Positions 21,950 through 34,077 of a DNA stretch of 64,000 bases are shown in pieces (within the stretch, counting starts at the first letter, position 1; every line of letters starts with the position of its first letter). Source of the DNA: Allium sativum (Eukaryota > Streptophyta > Magnoliopsida > Asparagales > Amaryllidaceae); contig CM060924.1 of the NCBI GenBank assembly GCA_030737875.1, positions 147,368,197 through 147,432,196 of the forward strand. Reading direction: 5' to 3'. The notes beneath the pieces are model-generated. The model ran no database searches. It saw only the letters and a list, made by a program, of their open reading frames with translations, and was not told the origin of the DNA. Position numbers and translations under genes: made by a program.

Positions 21950-22800
21950 ATCGAAGGAGTTAATCAAAATGTGTTAATCAAAATGAGTTAAAGGAGTTAA
22001 TCGATTAGAGTTAGAGTTAATCGATTAGAGTTAGAGTTAATCAATTAGATTTAGAGTTAACCAATTAGAGTTAATCGGTTAGAGTTAATCGATTAGAGTT
22101 AACCAGTTAGAGTTAATCAGTTAGAGTTAATCAATTAGAGTTAAATCGAACTAGAGTTATTCAAATAGAGTTAATCGAATAAGAGTTAGTCGAATATTTG
22201 TTATTTGAATAGAGTTAATTGAATTAGAGTTATTCGGATTAGAGTTATTCGAGTATAGTTTATTCGAAGAAAGAGCTATCGAATAAGGTTATTCGAATAA
22301 GAGAATTAATCGAATATAGTTTATTCGAATAGAGAAAGAAATTATCGAATATTAGTTATTCGAAAGAAGTTATAGAATATTAGTTATTCGAAAGGAGTTA
22401 TCGAATATTAGTTATTCGAAAGGAGTTATCGAATATTAGTTATTCGAAACGAGTTATCGAATATTAGTTATTCGAAAGAAGTTAATCGAATATTAGTTAT
22501 TCGAAAGGAGTTAATCAAATACAGTTTATTCGAAAGGAGTTAATTGATAAGAGTAAATTAGGTAGATTTAATTGAATAGAGTTAATCCAGTAGGGTAAAT
22601 CAAATAGAGTTAATCCAATAGAGTTAATCAAATAGAGTTAATAGAATTGAGTTAATCAAATAGAGCTAACTGATAAGAGTAAATCGATTAGAGTTAATCG
22701 AATAGTGTTAATTGAATAGAGTTATTCGAAGAAGAGAAATCATCAAATATAGTTTATTCGAAGGAAAGAGTTATCTTATAGAGATTTATTCGAAAGAGAG
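21950..22800. repeat. GAGTTAATC / TTATTCGAA tandem arrays
   Basis: First, short GAGTTAATCGATTAGAGTTA units. Then a 28-bp unit TCGAATATTAGTTATTCGAA plus AGGAGTTA, repeated at least five times around 22350-22500, then more GAGTTAATC units. The TTCGAATA/TATTCGAA core is palindromic. The homologous array in the 3' LTR differs in unit number. Confidence 0.9.
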
Positions 22801-24654
22801 TTACGTAAGGAAGTTTGTTAAAGATTTAAAAGATAAACTTTGACTATTTCAAAGTTAAAACGTTGTTCAGTTAAGCTCTGAGAGGTAATTACACCCCAAC
22901 TTGATTGACTTCCTTCTTAACTAAGGAATGGTAAGGTTTGATAGTGAATGATGGTTAACTGAATTTAGTTAATGAGTGAAATGGTTTGAGTTGGCATGGC
23001 GATGTTTGATCTAAACATCAGTTTAAATCCAGAAAGAGTTTTGGAAATGTTTTCCAAATAAGAATCAGAAATGTTTTCTGATAATAGAAAATAAGAATTT
23101 AGAATATATGGAAATAGGAGATAAGTAAATTAATGAACTAAAGAGATAAATGTTAAATGATGATTGATCGACAAAATTTCTATCTGGAAATAATATCGTA
23201 GTTTGCATACGTGTTTTCTTTGATAGTTAAATCACAGACTATCAAAGTTTTGACCATTTTTCGATCGTCAATACTAAGAGACCGGTTGGATTCTTATCCA
23301 AAGAAACACTCCGTATGGGCGTTAGTATTTCAAATCAAATTGATCGAAGACAAATTGAAGACGGAGTAATATGCAAGGGCTGTTGTTTAAATCCTAGGTA
23401 GAGATTGCCTAGGATGGGTGTACGGAATAGTGCCTTCGGTTTGTCCAGTTCCAGGACAACTTGAATGGACGAATGTTTGACAGAGTATATTTGGTAGATC
23501 ACGTAAGTTGATCATTTCAAACGTATTTACGTTGGTGGCGGAGGAATTCGTTTCTCTTAGCTTATACCCGTGGTATTTTTGGGGAAATCAATTTGTGATT
23601 TGACGGGTATGACAATGTGGCATTCGAAGTAAATGGAGGAGTGATCTGTTAAAAGATAAGTTTTGACCTCGAGCCTCATCAAATGGGAAATGACAGAAAT
23701 CGGGCAGGCAGCATGGCTTAGTGGTTCGCAACCAAGTAGGGTATATTGTCACCATCTAGAGAATATTCATATTTGTTACTTCTTGCAATTCTGTATCTCC
23801 CAGGAATGGTTATGTTGGTTTACCAACTGTAAGGTGACAATATATTCGATAACTCAAGCGAAATGAGTGGTCGGTCATGTGTGGCCGAGTTGCAAGATGT
23901 TCTTATAGAACTCCAGTGTATCGCTTCTAGAGTACACTGAGCGGAAGGTGGATCCATACCTTGTCATAGTTGGAATCTATTCCCCCAATAAGAGCCCGCG
24001 GTTTTGATTGTATATTATATATGTAGAACGTTAGATGCAAGCGTTTCTACTAGATTGATATTACTTGTGTTAGACATTATTATAATATCAGAATAATATT
24101 GTTTTACAAATGATTTGGGTTATCGTAAGGTAAAAACCATCGTTGTTTATGTGTGGATCGGTCTTACGATTATTCTTTCTTTTGAAAGGATTTTTAAAGT
24201 TAAACAAATGATTTGAGTTTACTCATGCTAGTCACATGACTAACCCGGAGTTTATTTTGTTTTGTTTTCCCTAAACTCTTGGGTGCCCAATTTTGTACGG
24301 GCAGTCAAGTAGTCGGGATTTACAGATACTTGAAGAGCTAGAGCAGGAGGCTTCAGAATTATATAGCTATGGTTTTTCCGCTGTGTTGTAAGTGTTGTAC
24401 CTTGGAAATGATATGTATATTCAAGTACATATTTAAATTTCAAAGTTATGTTATATATTATATGTTATTCGTTCGTTGTGAGGTTCGCGTTACTCTGATG
24501 TTGTGTTGTTCTTCTTCTTCTGTTCTAAGTTTCTATCTTACCTATTCTCACCCTCTAATTTCTTTCATTAACTACCAGTATTTTCGATCCTTGGATGTTC
24601 GATATGTGTTGTATATCGGATAACCAAGATCGAATTTTTTCGGGATGTTACATT

Positions 24655-24666
24655 TGGTATCAGAGC
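24655..24666 (+). other. E4 primer-binding site (tRNA-iMet)
   Basis: TGGTATCAGAGC two bases after the 5' LTR. Confidence 0.95.
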
Positions 24667-24701
24667 TTAAGGTTAAGTAATTACCTTGGCTCTGTGGCGT
24701 G

Positions 24702-24740
24702 ACTCAGTAAAGATGGGGTTAGCAATACCCTAGATTGAGT
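24702..24740 (+). other. Leader nested hairpin of E4
   Basis: ACTCA (24702-24706) pairs with TGAGT (24736-24740), and inside it GGGT (24716-24719) pairs with ACCC (24727-24730). It lies about 40 bp downstream of the primer site, where packaging or dimerisation signals of retroelement RNA lie. E6 and E5 have the same design with different inner arms. Confidence 0.65.
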
Positions 24741-26126
24741 TGAGTATATATATATACTAGTGAACGTATTTGTTATTCAATATAAAATGGTTTTATATTG
24801 TGGAGATTTATTGGTTGAGTTGTTAATGAGTTCTGGTCGATCAGTTCGATCCACTGTATCGGTAGGGGTTTATAAACACTCGAATACGATGAACCGACAC
24901 TGTATGTTTTGAAAAGAGGATAAATGAAATAATTTTATCCAAATTATATTTTGATATTAACAAAGTATAGATATTTGAAGGATTATAATATATTGGATGT
25001 GTTGGTTGTGATTATAATCGAGTAAGATTATAAATTAAATGGTTATGTAAATAACCAATCAAAATTCGTATAAGTATTACGAAATGTATTAAAAATCTGA
25101 ATTTAGAATCAGAATTGGAATTAAAAGTTGGAGAAGTGTTTGTAAATGGAATTGGATTAAATATATGTGAATTTTAAAATTTTGAGAGATTTTAAATTGG
25201 TTACAAGCATTGAAAAGGATATTTTGAAATGAATTTCAAAATGGAAGTGTTTAAATATGGTTTTGAAATTTGTTACAGTATCGAACTCACTTCGATAAGT
25301 TGGAAAATAATTCTGATGATGACTACGTAGCGTCATCAATGTTCATTTTCAAGTTCTAAGTGACGGATTACTACCAAAGATTTTGTTTTGAATTTGTTTT
25401 GAGAAAACAAGTTTTTTTGAATTCCGAAAAGAGATATTTGGTTTTTGAAAAGCTAAGCTGTTTAAAATTCCCCAGGAAAAGATTGTTCGAATTAATACAA
25501 ATTTAAATAGAAATTTGTGAAAGCAAATTGAAACTGGAATTGAAACCAATTAAGTGGAAATTGAATGGTAATAGAAAATATCAAATAAAATTTGTATTGG
25601 GAGATAAGAAGTTGACGTATAATTGGTTTGGTAAATTAAGAGTTGGAATCAAGAATGGGACTCGAGTTCGAAATGAAATTCGACTTAGGTATAAGCGAAT
25701 GGTTGGATTTGTGGATAAGAATTAATTGGAGTTTGATTGAAAATACATTGGTATATGCTAAATTGATTGTTGAATGCCCGACAAAAAGGCACAAGTTTTT
25801 ATTTCATATGGTATGAGATTTTATGAGCCGAATTGGCAAGCCGCTTGGCTGTTTGATTTTCTTTTGTGTTGGAGAAGGCCCAGAGAGGCGAGTTGTATTT
25901 GTACTGATTGACCAGTACAAAGGAAGTGCGGGCGAAATTTTTCAAAAGTTAAGGTGTTAGAAAATTTTCAGGATTTTTGAAAATTTTCGTTATTAGGAAT
26001 GAATAAATATTTAATTGAAAATAAATTGATTCAGTTGAAACTGGAGTTAAGAAGTGAACAAATAAGTTCTAACTAGTTAATAGAGTTGTTTCCTACCTTA
26101 GCAATTTCGAGGATGAAATTACTTTT
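24741..26126 (+). other. E4 internal region without coding sequence
   Basis: No Gag, protease, RT or integrase motif in any frame. Mostly A+T-rich. It ends with CAATTTCGAGGATGAAATTA before the purine tract, comparable to the GAGGACGAAATCC block of E1 and E2. Confidence 0.8.
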
Positions 26127-26138
26127 ATGGGGGAAGAA
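26127..26138 (+). other. E4 polypurine tract
   Basis: ATGGGGGAAGAA directly before the 3' LTR. Confidence 0.85.
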
Positions 26139-28689
26139 TGTAACGACCCGTATTTTCAGCGATATATAATTAATCAATTTAATTATTTAAAATGGTTTTT
26201 TAATTAAATTATATTGAATTTTTAATTTATACAATAATTAAATAATATATTTAATTCTGAAATAATCAGAATTAGCTAGAATGGCAATGTTGTCTGAATT
26301 GGACAATTCAAAATATATAATTCAGTTTAGAATTTGAATTCGAATAACGAATATACTATTTGAACGACAGTTGAACGTATAATTTATATTATAATTAAAA
26401 TCAAGCCCGAAATGGCGCGGCAGTTCGCTATTTGGCGATTTGAACTTCAACTGAATGTACAGGGTCCGTTTTAAACCGGATTTCTGTGAAACAAGAAACG
26501 TTCGGAGCTGGTGAAGTATATTTTTCTAGTGGAAGAGAAAAATCGGGATTTCCTTGTGTCGATTTTGATTTATGTCCAAATCAAATTTTAGAAAAGTCGC
26601 TATGGAATTCCTTTATAATTTATATCGATTTATTTATATTTTTAAAATGGATTTTTAAATATAAATCGAATATCGATGTAATACTAGATTTGAAATATCG
26701 AGTTATAATTCCCATTGGAGCTGTATGGTATTCTAGTGTGGATATAAACGATAATAAATTTTTTTAAGTACTATATTTAATTATTTTTAAATATATTTAT
26801 ATATTTAAATGGGTTATTTAGAGCTTTAAAAATAGCTTGTTTTGCAAACGACCTCTGTTTTCAACGAAACCAATTTTGTTGGATTCGTAATGTCTAATTA
26901 TTATTAGATTTCAATTTCTGTGATTTTTGAAGTCAGTGTGTCGCCATACGGATTTTTAATGTGAAAAACAGTCGATATTTTGACAGTTAAAAATACGCTG
27001 TGTGAGCAAACGGAGTCGGAATTCGACGAAACTAGTTTCGTTGGGTCCACAATGTCAAACTCTAGCTGCGTGACCATTTTCGTGATTTTTGGGTATCATG
27101 CGTGATTATAGGAATTTTTAACAGTAAATACAGATAGCGTTGGCTTAAAATAAATAAAAATATCAAATAAAAAAAATATAATCTATCCTATATAATACCC
27201 ACCACTTACCCTAAACCCTAAATCATTTCCCTTCCGCAGTCAACAGATAAACCGCCGCCACCAAATTTTCTTCCAACGTGAGAAATCCAAAGTTCCAAAA
27301 TCAAAATATATTCAAATAAAAATCCATAAATCAAAATACAATTGTTTTTGAGTTCCTGCGATGATGTTCTTCAGTTTCATATGGGTTTTATAGCGTTCGA
27401 CGTTCATTCTGATAATGGGTTATTCCGACAGTAAACTAGGGTTTGAAATTCGAAGCGATGGGAGCCATGATTCGAGTTTTGAATGTGATATTTGGGTTTG
27501 TGAAGAGAAATGAGGTTCATTGGCATGATTTTAGTGGTATTCATTGGAAATTTGTGTCGATGGTCACTGTGGAGCTGAGGCAGTCTGTCGGTTGTCGCGA
27601 TGAGCATGGAGTGATCGAGTTCGATTTAAATGGTGCGGTTGTGATGAGATGTTGAAGAGGAGTAGGATGGTGGCATTGTAATTTGAATTCGTTGAAGGAG
27701 GAAGGATCGGTGGAAGGTTGGGGTAGCGGAAATGTTGAAGAGGATACTGGAGTGGTAGTTCTTCGAGGAAGAAAAGGAACGAAGCGGGTCCGGGTATGGG
27801 AGTTGGGCTTGGGCCGGGAATAAAGTTAAGCCCATTTTATTAAATATCCATGTTTTAATTACTTAAAAATGTACATTTTACTTGTATAAGTCGTAACTTT
27901 ATCACACGTGAGCAGAATTTCGAACGGTCATATCCGTTAGGATCGTATGGACGATGGCTACACACCGGAACTGACTGGGAGTGAATCGTAGCTCGTTACA
28001 ATTTATAGAGAAATAAATTGTCCGTCTGAATCAAGCGATGGTTATCGTTATTAATGATGATCGTCAAATGTGAGTAAAACTCACCAACTCTGAACGGGTA
28101 TATTTTTATTACTTATTTTTAGAACTTCTTAATGATGATTGATTTCTGTGTGTTATTTGTTTGGATGAACTACTAGTCAGTTGGTTGAAATTATAGAAAA
28201 CGATATATATATATATATGTTGTTAATCAAATATTGATTCTGTTTAGCAGAATATTTCATGTTGAAATGAAATCGATGTAAATTATATTGTTTAACATCT
28301 GTGATGCAGGGAAATAGGTCGGAGGAATCCAACTGGATTCCTCAACATTTATTTTTCTGTTCTTCATATATTGTAATATATGATGTGATATATAATCTGT
28401 GTTGATTATGTGTGTTTGAATGATATCGATCATTGTTATTTGGTGTTTTAAATAACGTAAGAAATACTGGGATGTAGAAAAGGGGATTTTCAAAGTGTAT
28501 TTTGAAAATAAATTATTTATATAAAATCAATGGATTTTATATATAAAAGAAAAAGGATTTTATAGTTATCAAATCAAAAGGGTTTTGAAAAAGAAATATT
28601 TATGGAAATTAAATATGATGAGAAAAGGAAATATTTATGGAAAATAAATATGATGAGAAAAGGAAATATTTATGGGAAATTTATATGAT

Positions 28690-28890
28690 AAAATGGAAGA
28701 AGGATATATCTGTAAACCATTTACAAATAGAAATGAAAAGAATATATTTGTAAACCATTTACAAATAGAAATGAAAAGGATATATTTGTAAACCATTTAC
28801 AAATAGAAATGAAAAGGATATATTTGTAAACCATTTACAAATAGATTTGGAAAGGGAATATTTGTAAAACATTTACAAATAGAATTGAAA
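28690..28890. repeat. 37-bp tandem repeat in E4 3' LTR
   Basis: About five copies of a unit built on TATTTGTAAACCATTTACAA, which contains the near-palindrome TTTGTAAACCATTTACAAA. Missing from the E4 5' LTR, so it was lost there or gained here. Confidence 0.85.
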
Positions 28891-29339
28891 AGAAAATATT
28901 TATTTGTTAAATAAAAAGGATTGGAAAAGAATATTTATTTGTTAAATGAATAGAGTTATAAAAAGGAAATATTTATTTAGAAAATAAATAGAGTTATATA
29001 AAGGAAATATTTATTTAGAAAATAAATAGAGTTATAAAAGGGATTTATTGGGAAATGAAAATAATGTCATATAAGGAGATATTTGGCAAATGAATAGAAT
29101 TTTACATCAAGAAAGTTTAGACCCGTGCTTCGCACACGGGTATAACATGATATGGATTTAAGCAAAGATTTTAAATAGAATCTGTTGTAACCAATAGATT
29201 GAGAAGACTAATTTATAAATAATATTTTATAAATTAAATACAATATTTATCATTGGATAAATAGAATATATAAGTCAGGGATTATATAGAGAAGTAAGAA
29301 TCGATTTCAACATCGATATTTGAAACGGAATAAGGACGT

Positions 29340-30250
29340 AGAGTTAATCAAAGGAGTTAATCAAAATGTGTTAATCAAAATGAGTTAGAGGAGTTAATTG
29401 ATTAGAGTTAGAGTTAATCGATTAGAGTTAGAGTTAGAGTTAACCAGTTAGAGTTAATCAGTTAGAGTTAGAGTTAATCAATTAGAGTTAGAGTTAACCA
29501 GTTAGAGTTAATCAGTTAGAGTTAATCGATTAGAGTTAAATTGAATTAGAGTTATTTGAATAGAGTTAATCGAACAAGAGTTAGTCGAATATTTGTTATT
29601 CGAATAGAGTTAATTGAATTAGAGTTATTCGGATTAGAGTTATTCGAATATAGTTTATTCAAAGAAAGAGTTATCGAATAAGGTTATTCGAATAAGAGAA
29701 TTAATCGAATATAGTTTATTCAAATAGTGAAAGAAATTTCGAATACTATTTATTCGAAAGAAATTATCGAATATTAGTTATCCGAAAGGAGTTATCGAAT
29801 ATTAGTTACTCGAAAGGAGTTATCGAATATTAGTTATTCGAAAGGAGTTACCAATATTAGTTATTCGAAAGGAGTTATCGAATATTAGTTATTCGAAAGG
29901 AGTTATCGAATATTAGTTATTCGAAAGGATTTAATCGAATATTAGTTATTCGAAAGGAGTTAATCGATTATAGTTTATTCGAAAGGAGTTAATTGATAAG
30001 AGTAAATTAGTTAGAGTTAATTGAATAGAGTTAATCCAGTAGGGTAAGTCAAATATCCAATAGAGTTAATCGAATAGAGTTAATAGAATTGAGTTAATCA
30101 AATAGAGCTAACTGATAAGAGTAAATCGATTAGAGTTAATCGAATTGTGTTAACTGAATAGAGTTATTCGAATATAGGTTATTCGAAGAAGAGAGATCAT
30201 CGAATATAGTTTATTCGAAGGAAAGAGTTATCAAATAGAAATTTATTCGA
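29340..30250. repeat. GAGTTAATC / TTATTCGAA arrays, E4 3' LTR
   Basis: Counterpart of the 21950-22800 array, with the same unit types and different copy numbers. The 28-bp TCGAATATTAGTTATTCGAA-type unit is repeated about six to seven times around 29765-29950. Confidence 0.9.
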
Positions 30251-32112
30251 AAGAGAGTTACGTAAGGAAGTTTGTTAAAGATTTAAAAGATGAACTTTGA
30301 CTATTTCAAAGTTAAAACGTTGTTCAGTTATGGTCTGAGAGGTAATTATACCCCAACTTGATTGACTTCCTTCTTAACTAAGGAATGGTAAGGTTTGATA
30401 GTGAATGATGTTTAAGTGAATTTAGTTAATGAGTGAAATGGTTTGAGTTGGCATGGCGATGTTTGATTTAAACATCAGTTTAAATCCAGTGAAGGAGTTT
30501 TGGAAATGTTTTCCAAATAAGAATCAGAAATGTTTTTTGATAATAGAAAATAAGAATTTAGAATATATGGAAACAGGAGATAAGTAAATTAATGAACTAA
30601 AGAGATAAATGTTAAATAATGATTGATCGATAAAATTTCCATCTGAAAATAATATCGTTGTTTGCACACGTGTTTTCTTTGATCGTTAAATCACAGACTA
30701 TCAAAGTTTTGACCATTTTTCCGTCGTTAATACGGAGAGACCGGTTGGATTCTTATCCAAAGAACCATTCCGTATGGGCATTAGCGTTTCAAATCAAATA
30801 GATCGAAGACAAATTGAAGACGGAGTAATGTGCAAGGGCTGTTGTATAAGTCCTAGGTAGAGATTGCCTAGGATGGGTAAACGGAATAGTGCCTTCGGTT
30901 TGTCCAGTCCCAGGACAACTTGAATGGACGAATGTTTGACAGAGTATATCTGGTAGATCACGTAAGTTGATCGTGTCAATCGTATTTACGTTGGTGGTGG
31001 AGGAATTTGTTTCTCTTAGCTTATACCCGTGGTATTTTTGGGGAAATCAATTTGTGATTTGATGGGTATGACAATGTGCCATTTGAAGTAAATGGAGGAG
31101 TGATCTGTTAAAAGATACGTGTTGACCTCGAGCCTCATCAACTGGGAAATGGCAGAAATCGGGCAGGCAGCATGGCTAAGTGGTTCTCAACCAAGTAGGG
31201 TATATTGTCGTCATCTAGAAAATATTCATATTTGTTACTTCTTTCAATTCTATATCTCCCGGGAATGGTTATGTTGGTTTACCAACTGTAAGGTGACAAT
31301 ATATTCGATACAATCAAGCGAAATGAGTGGTCGGTCATGTGTGGCCGAGTTGCAAGATGTTCTTTTTGAACTCCAGTGTATCGCTTCTAGGGTACATTAA
31401 GCGGAAGATGGATCCATACCTTTTCATAGTTGGAATCCATTCCTCAAATAAGAGCCCGCGGTTTTGATTGTATATTATATATGTAGAACGTTAGATGCAA
31501 GTGTTTCTACTAGATTGATATTACTTGTGTTAGACGTTATTATAATATCAGAATAATATTGTTTTACAAATGATTTGGGTTATCGTAAGGTAAAACCATC
31601 CGTGTTTATGTGTGGATCGGTCTTACGATTATTCTTTCTTTTGAAAGGATTTTTAAAGTTAAACAAATGATTTGAGTTTACTCACACCAGTCACATGACT
31701 GATCCAAAGTTTATTTTGTTTTGTTTTCCCTAAACTCTTGCGTGCCCAATTTTGTACGGGCAGTCAAGTAGTCGGGATTTACAGATACTTGAAGAGCTGG
31801 AGTTGGAGGCTTCAGAATTATATAGCTATGGTTTTTGCACTATGTTGTAAGTGTTGTACCGTGAAAATGATATGTATATTCAAGTACAGATTTATATTTC
31901 AAAGTTATGTTGTATATTATATGTTATCCATTCCGCTGTGAGGTTCGTGTTACTATGATGTTGTGTTCTTCTTCTTCTTCTATTCTAAGTTTCTATCTTA
32001 TCTATTCTCACCCTCTAATTTCTTTCATTAACTACCGGTATTTTCGATCCTTGGATGTTCGATATGTGTTGTATATCGGATAACCAAGATCTACTTTTTC
32101 CGGGATGTTACA

Positions 32113-32889
32113 CTTATACTAATTCAAAATTATTTTAAAAATACAATATACAAACAATAGGTACAAATTCCTAATTTAATTAATGTTTCATCATTATTGC
32201 AACCAACATATCTAAAATACATATCCGTATTGTTAAAATTTATTGTTATAAATGTTACACTTATTATCTTAATTCAACCTACGTGATGAACAGGATTCCA
32301 GGTATTTATTTATTTTGGAAAAAATTTATTTAGTTGATTACTCAAAAATAAGGTAATAATTAGGAAATTTGTGTGTTGATTAAATAAACACTTATTTCTT
32401 TTCAAAATTGAAGGAAACAATTCATTGTTAAAGTCGGAAAGAGATAAGGAAGGACATATGCAAATAAATTAAGAGTCCACTGTGTAATTAAAAAGGTAAT
32501 TTAGTATTTATTTCTAATTCAAAAATCAAAAGGGGACAATTAATTCCTTCAAAAAAAATTCTTTTGTAATACTTAGCTGAATATTAGAGTTGTACAATTA
32601 CTTGTTTGAAAATTGTTAAATACCATTTCTGCTTAGTATTTTATTCAGTGGTGGCATTATGGAAATTTTGTTAAGGAATATGTAATTTAGCAATCGATCC
32701 AATTTATATACAACAATGTAATTTAAATAATTTTTCCTGAGTTTGTTTTAAATCAAATAGTATATAAAAACTAATGTTAAAGTTATTCTCAAATTTTTAT
32801 TTCATAAAAATAACCAATTTATGCTCTATATTCCTCAAAATAGCTTAAATTAAAATTTAAAATTGGTTCTGAAATTCCGGGTTGTTACA
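32113..32889 (-). mobile_element. E5 left LTR, segment 3 (U3 start on minus strand)
   Basis: Starts with the CTTAT duplication of E4 and ends with CGGGTTGTTACA, the complement of TGTAACAACCCG, where the minus-strand LTR begins. The complement of a purine tract follows at once. A+T-rich, no coding frame. Confidence 0.8.
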
Positions 32890-33141
32890 ATCTCCCCCAC
32901 TTAAAAATCTTTTTGTCCTCGAAAAGGAACGGAGCTAAAAGTTGTTTAACTAACCAACTAAACTTTCATTCTTTTATTGGTTTCAATACTTTTATTATTT
33001 GAACTAATAATCACACAACACAATTATCAATCAATTAGTTGATTAAATTTTCAAATTCATATAACTTTTATATATTTAAAAATCATATTAAGATCGGATT
33101 ATATAATCACAAATATGTTAATTATAAACTTGTAACTCTCA

Positions 33142-33263
33142 ACTCATTATAGGGCATTACTAACCTCATCTCTAACGAGTTTTCTCATTCTAGGATACTA
33201 CTGATCCTATCTCTAATGAGTATTCTTTTTATAGGATATTTCTAATCCTACCTCTGAAGAGTC
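33142..33263 (-). other. Triplicated leader hairpin of E5
   Basis: On the minus strand, copy 2 (33220-33184) reads CTCATTAGAGATAGGATCAG, then TAGTATCCTAGAATGAG. CTCATT pairs with AATGAG and AGGAT with ATCCT. Copy 1 (33180-33142) has ACTCGTT with AATGAGT (one G-T wobble). Copy 3 (33263-33231) keeps the inner AGGAT/ATCCT arms. E4 and E6 each have a single copy. Confidence 0.65.
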
Positions 33264-33312
33264 TTTTGTTCAGTTCTAACGAGTTGTACCCCAAAGATTT
33301 GAGTTAAACAAG

Positions 33313-33324
33313 GCTCTGATACCA
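33313..33324 (-). other. E5 primer-binding site (tRNA-iMet, minus strand)
   Basis: GCTCTGATACCA on the plus strand is the complement of TGGTATCAGAGC. It lies two bases from the right LTR (TGTAACGACAC at 33327) and fixes the minus orientation of E5. Confidence 0.92.
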
Positions 33325-33326
33325 GC

Positions 33327-34077
33327 TGTAACGACACGGCAAAATACGGTAGGCTTTGCAACCATCCATTCATCCCCAGTGCAGCAGGTGACACCCACCG
33401 TGGCTTACAGTGGTACCCCAGACACCTTGTTTTACGGCGACCCTTTTGAGCCTCCAAGATACGCATAATCAACCCCAAAAAGGGACATGTTGGGGTAAGA
33501 GTCTCCCGTTCGCCACCAAACAGTAAAAAGCGAGAACCCCCCATCAAGCTGCATCTTATTACCAGATATGCCAAACAAGGACTGGTATGAAAAATCTTTA
33601 CTTAACTTATCTAATAATAAGGCTAATCACAGGACCACACCGCTAAAGCGGAACGGGTTTACTCCATTGGATTGTCAGTGCACAAATTAAATAAAAAATT
33701 TATTCAAAAACTACGCAATGCTTTTTAGAAAAATGAAATCATTATAAGACTCAAGTCCCATCACACAATGCAACGCAAACTGGAGGATAGAGTTTTACCT
33801 TATAATGATCAAACATGTTTGATACGTATAAGATAATATTTAATATTATTATTAGTGTCTAATCAGTTTTAAAACACTTCAAAGTAAATGTATCAATCCT
33901 AGACGGCATAGCTACCATATACTATGTCGCCATATATAGGTTTACAATCAAAACCGTAATGTCGTATTGGAAATTGGGTTTCCATCATGAGTCAAGGCTA
34001 GGGACGGTCTCCTTACCTATTCGAGACCCTTTAGCAAATGTCTCAGGATCCCCCGCAGTGAACCCTTGGATCCTGCA
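33327..34077 (-). mobile_element. E5 right LTR, segment 1
   Basis: Starts TGTAACGACACGG. 33753-34077 matches the left LTR (14814-15150), and 33590-33750 matches the E6 LTR (61060-61210, inverted). The terminal 33327-33590 stretch is richer in G+C and matches neither the left LTR end (5074-5401) nor E6. The minus-strand 108-codon frame here runs from this unique piece into the primer-site region and is not conserved. Interrupted by E3 after CTGCA (34073-34077). Confidence 0.75.

Larger units (their letters stand above)
19149..24652 (+). repeat. E4 5' LTR (5504 bp)
   Basis: Starts TGTAATGACCCG, ends GGGATGTTACA. TATATAAT at 20203-20210 is followed by a C-rich leader (CCCACCACTTACCC). GTGAGT at 21079-21084 lies in a perfect GTGAGT/ACTCAC hairpin. 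A hairpin ACCCGTG...CACGGGT is at 21723-21743, and GAGTTAATCGATTA/TTATTCGAA arrays at 21950-22800. It contains two diverged copies of a ~120-bp block with a CGACGAAACC-type core (about 19858-19975 and 20020-20110), also seen in E6. It lacks about 470 bp present in the 3' LTR. Confidence 0.93.
19149..32112 (+). mobile_element. E4: LARD-like non-coding LTR retrotransposon
   Basis: A complete 13-kb element with TSD CTTAT (19144-19148 and 32113-32117), LTRs starting TGTAAYGACCCG and ending CGGGATGTTACA, an iMet primer site, a 1.49-kb internal region without coding sequence and a purine tract. The LTRs are 5504 and 5974 bp, so 89% of the element is LTR. This is the architecture of LARDs (large retrotransposon derivatives), which depend on other elements for every protein. 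The LTRs are visibly more diverged than those of E2, and each carries large tandem-repeat arrays. It inserted into the left LTR of E5. Confidence 0.9.
26139..32112 (+). repeat. E4 3' LTR (5974 bp)
   Basis: Colinear with the 5' LTR, TGTAACGACCCG to GGGATGTTACA. It is longer mainly because of a block at about 28430-28900 absent from the 5' copy. TATATAAT at 27189-27196, GTGAGT at 28070-28075, ACCCGTG...CACGGGT hairpin at about 29120-29140, and GAGTTAATC/TTATTCGAA arrays at 29340-30250. Confidence 0.93.
32890..33326 (-). mobile_element. E5 internal region (437 bp, non-coding)
   Basis: Read on the minus strand: primer site (33324-33313), leader, then a purine tract (complement ATCTCCCCCACTT, 32890-32902) next to the LTR. 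No coding sequence at all, so with ~5.5-kb LTRs E5 is a LARD-like element with an exceptionally short internal domain. The leader holds three tandem copies of the nested hairpin (33142-33180, 33184-33220, 33231-33263). Confidence 0.8.

Noticed and set aside
33248..33574. 108-codon minus-strand frame
   Set aside because: Runs through the LTR end, primer site and leader hairpin of E5; no recognisable domain and no second copy.
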